Of a stretch of 10,423 nucleotides of DNA, positions 1 to 6,411 are shown one piece after another; the stretch's first letter is position 1, and each line of letters opens with the position of its first letter. The stretch comes from Thiopontia sp964647745 (GTDB lineage: Bacteria > Pseudomonadota > Gammaproteobacteria > GCF-002020875). Location: NCBI GenBank assembly GCA_964647745.1, contig CAZYJG010000052.1, positions 1 through 10,423 on the forward strand. The letters are read 5' to 3'. Below the pieces are notes generated by a model, which saw nothing but the letters and a program-made list of their open reading frames with translations, made no database searches and was not told where the DNA came from. Both the position numbers and the translations under genes were made by a program.

Positions 1-1171
1 CACGGTTAACGGTCTGCTTGTCCTCTTCCGAGAGCTCATCCATACCGAGAATCGCGATGATATCCTTCAGCTCCTTGTAGCGCTGCAGTGTGGTCTGTAC
101 GGAACGGGCCACATTGTAGTGCTCTTCACCCACGATATGTGGATCGAGCTGACGACTGGTGGAGTCGAGTGGATCTACTGCCGGGTAGATACCGAGCTCT
201 GCAACCTGACGCGAGAGTACAACCGTCGCATCGAGGTGGGCAAAGGTGGTTGCCGGGGATGGATCGGTAAGGTCATCCGCCGGTACGTAGACCGCCTGGA
301 TCGAGGTGATGGAGCCGGTCTTGGTGGAGGTGATTCGCTCCTGCAGTGCGCCCATCTCCTCCGCCAGTGTTGGCTGATAGCCTACCGCTGATGGCATACG
401 ACCCAGCAGTGCCGATACCTCGGTTCCCGCCAGGGTGTAACGGTAGATGTTGTCAATGAAGAGCAGTACGTCACGCCCCTCATCACGGAAGGCCTCTGCC
501 ATGGTCAGGCCGGTCAGGGCTACACGCAGACGGTTGCCGGGTGGCTCGTTCATCTGGCCGTAGACCAGGGATACCTTGTCGAGTACGCCGCCTTCGGTCA
601 TCTCGTGATAGAAGTCATTACCCTCACGGGTACGCTCACCCACACCTGCGAACACTGAATAGCCGCTATGCTCGATTGCGATGTTACGGATCAGCTCCAT
701 CATGTTTACGGTCTTGCCCACACCGGCACCACCGAAGAGTCCGACCTTGCCGCCCTTGGCAAACGGGCAGACCAGATCGATCACCTTGATGCCGGTCTCG
801 AGAATCTCAGCCGCTGCAGAGAGTTCATCGAAGGCAGGCGCCTTGCGGTGGATCGGCATACGCACCTCTTCGCCGATCTCGCCCTTCTCATCAATCGGGT
901 CGCCCAGCACATTCATGATCCGACCCAGGGTCTGCGTTCCGACCGGAACCTGAATCGGTGCACCGGTACCGGTTACGGAGAGGCCACGCTTCAATCCATC
1001 TGTGGTTCCCATTGCAATGGTACGGACCACGCCGTCGCCAATCTGCTGCTGAACCTCCAGTGTCAAGCCGGGCTCATCTACGCTCAGCGCATCAAAAACC
1101 TTTGGCATTGATTCCTGAGGAAACTCTACGTCTACCACTGCGCCGATGATCTGAACAATCGTTCCTGACAT
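1..1171 (-). CDS. atpD: F1 ATP synthase subunit beta, 3' end cut by window edge
   Basis: Catalytic beta subunit of the F1 head, which makes ATP from ADP and phosphate in its three active sites on the cytoplasmic side of the membrane. Seen: 390 residues from an ATG start (MSGTIVQIIGAVVDVEF) with the frame open to the left edge. The family is about 460 residues, so about 70 C-terminal residues are missing. The Walker A loop GGAGVGKT is at residues 147-154 (near 711-733) with catalytic Lys153. GERTREGND follows with the catalytic Glu179. Walker B LLFID ends at Asp240, followed by Arg244 in NIYRYTLAGTE. The alpha/beta family signature PAVDPLDSTS is near residues 334-343, and the visible end reads ...EEDKQTVNR. 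The start is supported by an AGAGG ribosome binding site about 9 bases upstream. It lies 45 bases after atpG and is the last gene visible in the operon; atpC should follow. No unusual residues noticed. Confidence 0.98.
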   Translation of the reverse strand, partial: MSGTIVQIIGAVVDVEFPQESMPKVFDALSVDEPGLTLEVQQQIGDGVVRTIAMGTTDGLKRGLSVTGTGAPIQVPVGTQTLGRIMNVLGDPIDEKGEIGEEVRMPIHRKAPAFDELSAAAEILETGIKVIDLVCPFAKGGKVGLFGGAGVGKTVNMMELIRNIAIEHSGYSVFAGVGERTREGNDFYHEMTEGGVLDKVSLVYGQMNEPPGNRLRVALTGLTMAEAFRDEGRDVLLFIDNIYRYTLAGTEVSALLGRMPSAVGYQPTLAEEMGALQERITSTKTGSITSIQAVYVPADDLTDPSPATTFAHLDATVVLSRQVAELGIYPAVDPLDSTSRQLDPHIVGEEHYNVARSVQTTLQRYKELKDIIAILGMDELSEEDKQTVNR

Positions 1172-1216
1172 CTCTCTAATCCTCTTTATAAAAATTCAAC
1201 TCGTTGTATCAATTAA

Positions 1217-2077
1217 CTAAACTGCCGCTGCGCCGCCCACAATATCTGCAAGCTCTGCGGTAATTGCCGCCTGTCTTGCCTTGTTGTAGACCAGCTCAAG
1301 ATCATTGATCAGATCCCCAGCATTATCTGTTGCACTCTTCATTGCCACCATACGGGCAGACTGCTCACAGGCAATATTCTCAACCACACCCTGATAGATG
1401 ATGGATTCGACATAGCGCTGCAGCAGTGTATCCATCACCGGTTTTGCATCCGGCTCATAGATGTAGTCCCAGTGATGACTGTACTCCTCGCTCTCCACCT
1501 GCTGCAGAGGGAGCACCTGCTGTACCGTCGGTTTCTGGGTCATGGTATTCACAAACTGGTTATAGACCACATAGAGGCGATCAATCTTCCCCTCTTCGTA
1601 GGCATCAAGCATCACCTTGATGGAGCCAATCAGTTTGGAGATCTCCGGCTGGTCTCCCAGCTGACAGGTCTCGGAGACCAGATTACCCCCCATCCTGCCA
1701 AGGAATCCAAGTGCCTTGCTGCCGATTGCGGTGTAGTCAATCTCGACCCCTTGGTCGCTCTGCTCACTGATCGCCTTGACCGCCTCACGGAACAGGTTCA
1801 CATTCAGCCCGCCACAGAGTCCGCGATCAGAGGAGATGATGATAAAGCCGGCTCTCTTGGCCTCACGCTCCACCAAATAGTTGTGGTGGTACTCGGGGTG
1901 CGCATTGGCCAGATGGCAGACCACTGCGGTGATCTTCTCACTGTAGGGACGGGACGCCTCCATCCGCTCCTGTGCCTTGCGCATCTTGCTGGCAGCCACC
2001 ATCTCCATGGCACTGGTAATCTTCTGCGTGCTTTTGACGCTTTTGATCTTTTCCCTAATTTCCTTGCCAACTGCCAT
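1217..2077 (-). CDS. atpG: F1 ATP synthase subunit gamma
   Basis: Central rotor shaft of F1. Its N- and C-terminal helices form a coiled coil inside the alpha3beta3 ring and link the ring to the c-ring. Seen: 286 residues, the usual length (E. coli 287). The N-terminus contains KEIREKIKSVKSTQKIT and then AMEMVAASKMRKAQ, the conserved N-terminal helix. SSDRGLCGGLN lies near residues 82-92 in the Rossmann-like domain. The C-terminal helix carries the gamma family signature ITAELADIVGGAAA at residues 272-285. The ATG start is favoured by AGAGGA upstream and by the match to the conserved MAxxKEIR start. It stands 38 bases after atpA and 45 before atpD, consistent with co-transcription. A 218-residue plus-strand open frame overlaps it but shows no family features. 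Confidence 0.98.
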   Translation of the reverse strand: MAVGKEIREKIKSVKSTQKITSAMEMVAASKMRKAQERMEASRPYSEKITAVVCHLANAHPEYHHNYLVEREAKRAGFIIISSDRGLCGGLNVNLFREAVKAISEQSDQGVEIDYTAIGSKALGFLGRMGGNLVSETCQLGDQPEISKLIGSIKVMLDAYEEGKIDRLYVVYNQFVNTMTQKPTVQQVLPLQQVESEEYSHHWDYIYEPDAKPVMDTLLQRYVESIIYQGVVENIACEQSARMVAMKSATDNAGDLINDLELVYNKARQAAITAELADIVGGAAAV

Positions 2078-2115
2078 ATCGTGAGCTTTCCTCTAACGGT
2101 GGTTCTTCGCGACGC

Positions 2116-3657
2116 CTACCAGCTGTGATTTGCCTTGAAATCATCCAGCGCGGAACGCAGGGAGGACTCGATCGTGTCGTTGTAGTCACCCGATGCATTG
2201 ATGCTGTCCAGCAGCTCTCCATGCGAGCTCTTCATGTAGGACTGCAGTGCCTCCTCAAAATCGACGATCCTGGAGGGGTCGATGTCATCCAGGTAGCCCT
2301 CGTTGGCTGCAAACAGTGAGGTGGCCAACTCTGCAATCTTCATCGGCTCATACTGTTTCTGCTTCATCAGTTCGGTAACACGCTGACCACGCTCGATCTG
2401 CTTGCGGGTCGCCTCATCCAGATCGGATGCAAACTGTGCAAAGGCCGCCAGCTCACGATACTGTGCAAGATCGAGACGGACACCGCCGCCCAGCTTCTTG
2501 ATGATCTTGGTCTGTGCCGCTCCACCCACACGGGACACGGAGAGGCCCGCGTTGATTGCGGGACGAATACCGGAGTTGAAGAGGTCGGTCTCAAGGAAGA
2601 TCTGCCCATCAGTAATCGAGATTACGTTCGTAGGTACGAAGGCGGATACGTCACCCGCCTGGGTCTCAATGATCGGCAGCGCCGTCAGTGAACCGGTCTT
2701 TCCGGTTACCGCCCCATTGGTGCGCTTGGTCACCTCCTCCTCGTTGATTCTGGAGGCACGCTCCAGCAGACGGGAGTGGAGGTAGAAGACATCACCCGGA
2801 TAGGCCTCACGACCTGGTGGACGACGCAGCAGCAGGGAGACCTGACGGTAGGCCCAGGCCTGCTTGGTCAGATCATCATAGACAATCAGGGCATCCTCGC
2901 CCTTGTCACGGAAGTACTCTCCCATGGTACAGCCCGAGTAGGGGGCAATGTACTGCATCGCAGCGGAGTCGGATGCCGCCGCCGCAACAATAATGGTGTG
3001 CTCCAGTGCATCATGCTCTTCCAGACGGCGAACCACCTCGGCAATCGAGGAGGCCTTCTGCCCTACTGCAACGTAGATACATTTTACACCGGTCCCCTTC
3101 TGGTTGATGATCGCATCCACTGCAACTGCCGTCTTTCCGGTCTGGCGGTCACCAATAATGAGCTCACGCTGGCCACGACCAATCGGCACCATTGCATCGA
3201 CCGACTTCAGTCCGGTCTGTACCGGCTGGTCGACCGACTTACGTGCAATTACGCCCGGTGCAATCTTCTCAATCGGGGAGGTACCGCTGCTCTCAATCGG
3301 CCCCTTGCCGTCAAGCGGGTTACCCAGTGAGTCCACTACGCGCCCCAGCAGCCCCTCACCAACCGGGACCTCAAGGATCTTTCCGGTACAGCGGACGGTA
3401 TCTCCCTCCGAGATGTGCTCGTAGGAACCGAGGATTACGGCACCGACCGAGTCTCTCTCAAGGTTGAGCGCCATGCCGAAGGTATTTCCCGGAAACTCGA
3501 TCATCTCTCCCTGCATTGCATCGCTGAGACCGTGTAGACGGACAACACCATCAGCCAGGCTGACCACTGTACCCTCCGTACGGGCCTCGGCCAGCGGCTC
3601 GAAGCTCTCGATTTTCTTCCGGATCAGTTCGCTGACTTCAGAAGGATTGAGTTGCAT
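2116..3657 (-). CDS. atpA: F1 ATP synthase subunit alpha
   Basis: Non-catalytic nucleotide-binding subunit of F1, present in three copies and alternating with beta in the hexamer. Seen: 513 residues, the same length as in E. coli. The N-terminal beta-barrel (about 25-95) is followed by the nucleotide-binding domain with Walker A GDRQTGKT at 169-176. LIVYDD at 258-262 is the Walker B strand. The conserved RRPPGREAYPGDVFYLHSR region is near 278-296. The alpha/beta signature PAINAGLSVS is at 366-375 and is followed at once by the arginine finger Arg376, which reaches into the neighbouring beta site. The C-terminal helical domain runs to KANHSW. The ATG start at 3657 is fixed by a strong TTAAGGAG ribosome binding site five bases upstream. 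A terminator-like hairpin lies immediately upstream across the atpH end and could adjust alpha expression relative to the upstream genes. Confidence 0.99.
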   Translation of the reverse strand: MQLNPSEVSELIRKKIESFEPLAEARTEGTVVSLADGVVRLHGLSDAMQGEMIEFPGNTFGMALNLERDSVGAVILGSYEHISEGDTVRCTGKILEVPVGEGLLGRVVDSLGNPLDGKGPIESSGTSPIEKIAPGVIARKSVDQPVQTGLKSVDAMVPIGRGQRELIIGDRQTGKTAVAVDAIINQKGTGVKCIYVAVGQKASSIAEVVRRLEEHDALEHTIIVAAAASDSAAMQYIAPYSGCTMGEYFRDKGEDALIVYDDLTKQAWAYRQVSLLLRRPPGREAYPGDVFYLHSRLLERASRINEEEVTKRTNGAVTGKTGSLTALPIIETQAGDVSAFVPTNVISITDGQIFLETDLFNSGIRPAINAGLSVSRVGGAAQTKIIKKLGGGVRLDLAQYRELAAFAQFASDLDEATRKQIERGQRVTELMKQKQYEPMKIAELATSLFAANEGYLDDIDPSRIVDFEEALQSYMKSSHGELLDSINASGDYNDTIESSLRSALDDFKANHSW

Positions 3658-3662
3658 GATTG

Positions 3663-3670
3663 CTCCTTAA
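3663..3670 (-). promoter_or_regulatory. Strong ribosome binding site of atpA
   Basis: The minus strand reads TTAAGGAG, then CAATC, then the atpA ATG. This is a near-complete match to the anti-Shine-Dalgarno sequence at a five-base spacing, stronger than those of atpB and atpF. It fits the three-copy stoichiometry of alpha and would allow independent initiation after the upstream hairpin rather than coupling to atpH. Confidence 0.75.
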
Positions 3671-3680
3671 ATCAATACGT

Positions 3681-3720
3681 AAATAATAAAAACGTCTGCA
3701 GACTATCCCTGCAGTACGTT
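3681..3720 (-). terminator. Terminator-like hairpin with U-rich tail at the atpH-atpA junction
   Basis: On the minus strand the arms are AACGT-(A)-CTGCAG (3720-3709) and CTGCAG-ACGTT (3701-3691). They are exact inverted repeats apart from one bulged A, giving an 11-bp stem with six G-C pairs and a seven-base loop GGATAGT. The loop contains the atpH stop codon TAG. The downstream arm runs straight into TTTATTATTT, making a U-rich tract with the last two Ts of the stem. This is the layout of an intrinsic terminator. It lies inside an operon that must be read through, so partial termination (attenuation) or a processing/stability role is more likely than full termination. The structure is seen directly; its activity is inferred. 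Confidence 0.5.
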
Positions 3721-4239
3721 TGAAAGCTGGTTCACTCTGCCGCGCAGAGAGGCATCAATGACCTGATCCCCCGCACGGATGATGACGCCCCCAATCAGAG
3801 ATTGATCAACCTGTGAGTTCATCTTGATCTCTTTGCCCATCTTCTCTGTTATTGCGATGGCAATGGCCCCCTCTGATGCAGTGTCCAGCGGGTAGGCCGA
3901 AATGACCTCTACATCCAGCTGGTTCTCATCAGCTGTTCTGAGTGCCTGAAACAGTGAACAGATCTCAGGCGCATAACCAAGGCGGCCATTTTCCAGCAGC
4001 ACCTTGATGAAATTTCCTCTTGTACCGGAGAAGGCCTCACCACCAACCGACACAACCAGCTCTTCAATCTGTGTGCGGGAGACTCTTGGATCGTTGAGAC
4101 GCAGGGCAACGGCCTCATTACTGACAATGGCAGAGAGCAGCTCTACCGCGTCGGACCAGGCTGAAACCTGCTCCTCCTTGCGGGCCTGTCCATAGGCGGC
4201 CTCCGCATAGGGGCGTGCAATTGTGGTTCTCTCTTCCAT
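3703..4239 (-). CDS. atpH: F1 ATP synthase subunit delta
   Basis: Peripheral stalk subunit that sits on top of the alpha3beta3 head and connects it to the b dimer, holding the stator still against rotation. Seen: 178 residues, the normal length. The conserved start TTIARPYAEAAYGQA is at residues 5-19, opening the N-terminal six-helix domain. The C-terminal half carries VEVISAYPLD and later SLIGGVIIRAGDQVIDASLRGRVNQL, the typical delta/OSCP C-terminal region near residues 148-173. The start ATG lies 13 bases after the atpF stop, so translational coupling to atpF is likely, with a GAGAAGA-type ribosome binding site overlapping the end of atpF. Its stop codon lies in the loop of the hairpin at 3691-3720. 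Confidence 0.97.
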   Translation of the reverse strand: MEERTTIARPYAEAAYGQARKEEQVSAWSDAVELLSAIVSNEAVALRLNDPRVSRTQIEELVVSVGGEAFSGTRGNFIKVLLENGRLGYAPEICSLFQALRTADENQLDVEVISAYPLDTASEGAIAIAITEKMGKEIKMNSQVDQSLIGGVIIRAGDQVIDASLRGRVNQLSNVLQG

Positions 4240-4252
4240 GCTCTCGTCTTCT

Positions 4253-4723
4253 CTAGAGCTTGGCGCTCAGTTCTGTGAGGATCTGCTGGTGGTCCGCCTC
4301 ATTGACCTCTCTGTTGAGAATCTGGGAGACGCCAGCAAGTGCGAGTGCCGAGACCTGGGACCTGAGCTGCTCACGCGCACTGTTGGTCTCCTGCTCGATG
4401 GTTGAGCGTGCAGAGTCGATGATCCGGTCCGCCTCATCAACCGCCTTGCCCTTTGACTCATCAACCACCTCACTGGCACGCTGCTGTGCACGGCTGATGA
4501 TCTGGCTGGCCTCTTCGTGCGCCTCACGAATCACCTCTTTTGCACGCTGCTCGGAGAGCTCATGCTCATGGTGGCCTCGCTCTGCTGCTGCCAGCCCGTC
4601 TGCAATCTGCTTCTTTCGCTCATCCAGCGCTGCCATCAATGGCGGCCAGACATACTTCATTACGAAGAGCACAAACAGGAAGAATGCGATCGATTGTCCA
4701 ATCAATGTGGCATTGATATTCAT
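4253..4723 (-). CDS. atpF: Fo ATP synthase subunit b
   Basis: Membrane-anchored stator subunit that dimerises and reaches up to delta and alpha. Seen: 156 residues, the same length as E. coli. One N-terminal membrane helix (about residues 6-26, IGQSIAFFLFVLFVMKYVW) is followed by PPLMAALDERKKQIADGL with the conserved Arg36. A long charged helix rich in Ala, Glu and Arg follows, with a heptad-like pattern suited to the right-handed b-dimer coiled coil. The C-terminal segment (about 125-156) binds delta. The ATG start has GGGG six bases upstream, with an AGG too close to act well, so initiation is probably moderate. It begins 23 bases after atpE. The sequence type is the single-b form, not the b/b' pair of phototrophs and cyanobacteria. 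Confidence 0.97.
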   Translation of the reverse strand: MNINATLIGQSIAFFLFVLFVMKYVWPPLMAALDERKKQIADGLAAAERGHHEHELSEQRAKEVIREAHEEASQIISRAQQRASEVVDESKGKAVDEADRIIDSARSTIEQETNSAREQLRSQVSALALAGVSQILNREVNEADHQQILTELSAKL

Positions 4724-4746
4724 AACCTGCCCCGAAAAAGTTTAGT

Positions 4747-4983
4747 TTAGCCGCCTACAACCGCAAACAGTACGTAGAGCGCCAGACCTACGGCAATCAT
4801 GGGTACCGCATCCACCAGGCCCATCACAATGAAGAACTGGGTACGCAGCATTGGAATCAACTCAGGCTGACGAGCCGCGCCCTCCAGAAAGCGTCCGCCG
4901 AGGATGCCGATACCTACGGCAGCACCCAGTGCGCCCAGCCCCATCATCAGACCGCCTGCGATGTACAATAGTGCTTGTTCCAT
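4747..4983 (-). CDS. atpE: Fo ATP synthase subunit c (proteolipid)
   Basis: Forms the rotating ring of Fo; each copy carries one ion through the membrane per turn. Seen: 78 residues, two membrane helices joined by the polar loop ARQPEL (Arg38, Gln39, Pro40), which contacts gamma and epsilon. Helix 1 has the tight glycine/alanine packing series GLGALGAAVGIGILGG (residues 15-30). Helix 2 carries the ion-binding carboxylate Asp58 in GLVDAVPMI, equivalent to E. coli Asp61. The site lacks the Glu and adjacent Ser/Thr ligands of known Na+-binding c subunits, so proton coupling is inferred. There is no sign of a doubled or V-type c subunit. The start ATG follows a very good ribosome binding site. 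Confidence 0.98.
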   Translation of the reverse strand: MEQALLYIAGGLMMGLGALGAAVGIGILGGRFLEGAARQPELIPMLRTQFFIVMGLVDAVPMIAVGLALYVLFAVVGG

Positions 4984-4989
4984 TTTTTT

Positions 4990-4995
4990 CTCCTA
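4990..4995 (-). promoter_or_regulatory. Strong ribosome binding site of atpE with U-rich leader
   Basis: The minus strand reads TAGGAG followed by six A residues and the atpE ATG. The 5' part of the atpB-atpE gap is A/U-rich (around 5000-5027). In E. coli the atpE initiation region is known to be unusually efficient so that enough c subunit is made for the ring. This site looks like the local equivalent, but its strength here is inferred. Confidence 0.7.
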
Positions 4996-5027
4996 AGTCT
5001 CTTTATGAGGAAAGTTGTAATAAATAA

Positions 5028-5891
5028 TCAGTGCTCATGGTGTGCCATCTCCATATAGACGATGGTCAGTGTCATGAAGATAAACGCCTGCAGGGTAATA
5101 ATCAGGATGTGGAAGATTGCCCAGCCCAGCTGCAGCAGCCCACCAAAGCCTCCCAGAAGCCAGCCCGCGCCATACATCAGCGCAATCAGGATAAAGATGG
5201 TCTCGCCTGCATACATGTTTCCAAACAGTCGCAGCGCCAGTGAGACCGGCTTGGAGATCAGCGAGATCCCCTCCAGGACCAGATTGGCCGGAAGCCCCCA
5301 CTTGCCAAATGGCTGGAATGCAAGCTCGCCAAGGAAACCACCCAGACCCTTGTTCTTGATGCTGTAGTAGATCATCAGGTAGAAGACGGCAAGGGCCATT
5401 CCAAAGGTGATATTGGGGTCGGTGGTTGGAACCACCTTGAAGTAGACATGGTGTGGATCCATTCCAAGTGCTGCCTCTCCAACGGTTCCTGCCAGCATCG
5501 GCAGCCAGTCCACGGCAACCAGATCCATCAGATTCATCAGGAATACCCAGCAGAAGATGGTCAGCGCCAGTGGTGCAACCAGCTCATTCTTTGCACTGAA
5601 TGACCCCTTCACACTATCGTCAATAAAGACAACGATCCACTCGACAAAATTCTGTAGCCCCCCGGGGGTTCCTGCAGTGGCATGTTTGGCTGCAGCCCGG
5701 AAGAGGAAAAAGAAGAAGAGGGCAAGACCAACGGACCAGAAGAGGGAGTCGACATGGAAGGCCCAGAAACCCATCGCCTTTGCCTCTGCAGCAGTGTGGG
5801 CAAAGCCCCAGTGACCGTCATGATAACCAAAGGTTAGGTTGGTCAGATGGTGCTGGATATATTGGGTTGATGTGATTGCTTCGCCCGACAT
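5028..5891 (-). CDS. atpB: Fo ATP synthase subunit a
   Basis: Membrane stator subunit that forms the two proton half-channels beside the c-ring. Seen: 287 residues (E. coli 271), with several hydrophobic helices. The functional region includes KPVSLALRLFGNMYAGE with the essential Arg221 (E. coli Arg210), Asn225 and Glu230 (E. coli Asn214 and Glu219). AIFHILIITLQAFIF carries His261 and Gln268 (E. coli His245 and Gln252). One early helix has an unusually Phe-rich run, LALFFFFLF (about 56-64), which gives a purine-rich tract on the plus strand near 5698-5728. The C-terminus MAHHEH matches the family ending. The first gene of the structural ATP synthase set, it begins 29 bases after atpI with only a weak ribosome binding site (AAAGAT), so it may rely partly on coupling to atpI. 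Confidence 0.98.
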   Translation of the reverse strand: MSGEAITSTQYIQHHLTNLTFGYHDGHWGFAHTAAEAKAMGFWAFHVDSLFWSVGLALFFFFLFRAAAKHATAGTPGGLQNFVEWIVVFIDDSVKGSFSAKNELVAPLALTIFCWVFLMNLMDLVAVDWLPMLAGTVGEAALGMDPHHVYFKVVPTTDPNITFGMALAVFYLMIYYSIKNKGLGGFLGELAFQPFGKWGLPANLVLEGISLISKPVSLALRLFGNMYAGETIFILIALMYGAGWLLGGFGGLLQLGWAIFHILIITLQAFIFMTLTIVYMEMAHHEH

Positions 5892-5920
5892 GATGATCTT
5901 TATTGTTATCCGTTATCGCT

Positions 5921-6367
5921 CTACTGGATAGTATCCATGCTGCCTTTCTGTTTACCGGCCCCATCGCCGAACCCATGGCTGCTGCCAATAACAAGCGCAA
6001 CCTGCCCCACAACAAACCCTGCAATCAACGACAGTGGTTCCAGTTCCAGCCTCAACAACCCAAAAACAAGCAGTGACGAGACCAGGAGAAAACGCTCCAA
6101 TGCCGCCAGATAGAGGGATGCCACGATTTTCCGGGCACCTTGACCCGAATCACGCTCTATCTCGCTCCGGGGAATCCTCTTCTCGGTTCGCCGCAGGCGC
6201 CACTGCAACCATAGCAGATTGGCTACCGAAACTACCCCACCAAAAAGAACTGCCCGCCGTGATCCATCTTCCCATACCCCTTCAGCCAGCAGTGCCAGCA
6301 GGAGTACCAATGCAACCTGAAACAGCGGTATACCCCATCTTTTAACCGGGGGTATTATAGAAATCAT
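5921..6367 (-). CDS. atpI: AtpI, ATP synthase assembly-associated membrane protein
   Basis: Small membrane protein encoded first in many atp operons; in studied bacteria it helps c-ring assembly and is not part of the finished enzyme. Seen: about 148 residues from ATG at 6367, somewhat longer than E. coli (126). Four hydrophobic segments are visible, roughly LFQVALVLLLALLA, AVLFGGVVSVANLLWL, FLLVSSLLVFGLL and SLIAGFVVGQVALVIG. They are separated by a basic loop (RLRRTEKR, then ARKIVASLYLAALERF). The tail is a Gly/Lys-rich hydrophilic stretch. The gene is recognised mainly from position and hydropathy, as the family is poorly conserved. The start is uncertain. A TTG five codons earlier (6382) coincides with a promoter -35 hexamer, no start has a good ribosome binding site, and the promoter would start transcripts downstream of the ATG. 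Confidence 0.82.
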   Translation of the reverse strand: MISIIPPVKRWGIPLFQVALVLLLALLAEGVWEDGSRRAVLFGGVVSVANLLWLQWRLRRTEKRIPRSEIERDSGQGARKIVASLYLAALERFLLVSSLLVFGLLRLELEPLSLIAGFVVGQVALVIGSSHGFGDGAGKQKGSMDTIQ

Positions 6368-6382
6368 CGATAGGCGGGTCAA
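6354..6382 (-). promoter_or_regulatory. Sigma-70-type promoter for the atp operon overlapping the atpI start
   Basis: The minus strand reads TTGACC (6382-6377), a 17-base spacer, and TATAAT (6359-6354). That is 11 of 12 consensus bases at the ideal spacing. Upstream, at 6383-6408, is an A/T-rich stretch with A-tract, T-tract, A-tract order resembling an UP element. The predicted transcription start is near 6346-6347. This would be a strong constitutive promoter for atpBEFHAGD, fitting the high demand for ATP synthase. Oddly it lies over the first codons of atpI. No operator or activator site was recognised. Confidence 0.68.
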
Positions 6383-6411
6383 TTAGGATTTTGAGAAAAA
6401 TAACTTTTTAC

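Noticed and set aside
1472..2128. Long plus-strand open frame (218 residues) opposite atpG
   Set aside because: It lies wholly antisense to a strongly conserved gene, has no recognisable domain and has no good ribosome binding site.
5898..5917. CGGATAACAAT between atpI and atpB, identical to part of the E. coli lac operator
   Set aside because: Only one half of the operator is present, with no symmetric partner and no LacI-type gene nearby; chance similarity in a short A-rich gap.
5925..5936. GGATA-G-TATCC inverted repeat at the end of atpI
   Set aside because: Five-base arms with a one-base centre are too short to form a hairpin, and the bases encode the last AtpI residues.
6282..6338. An 18-codon open frame (ATG at 6338) just downstream of the predicted promoter start, as a possible leader peptide
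   Set aside because: It lies out of frame within atpI, lacks a clear ribosome binding site and has no regulatory codon run or attenuator fold. It is too short to support.
6383..6411. Possible terminator after parB (A-tract followed by T-tract)
   Set aside because: The pairing would be only A-T with almost no loop, and there is no GC-rich stem. It fits an UP-like promoter element better.
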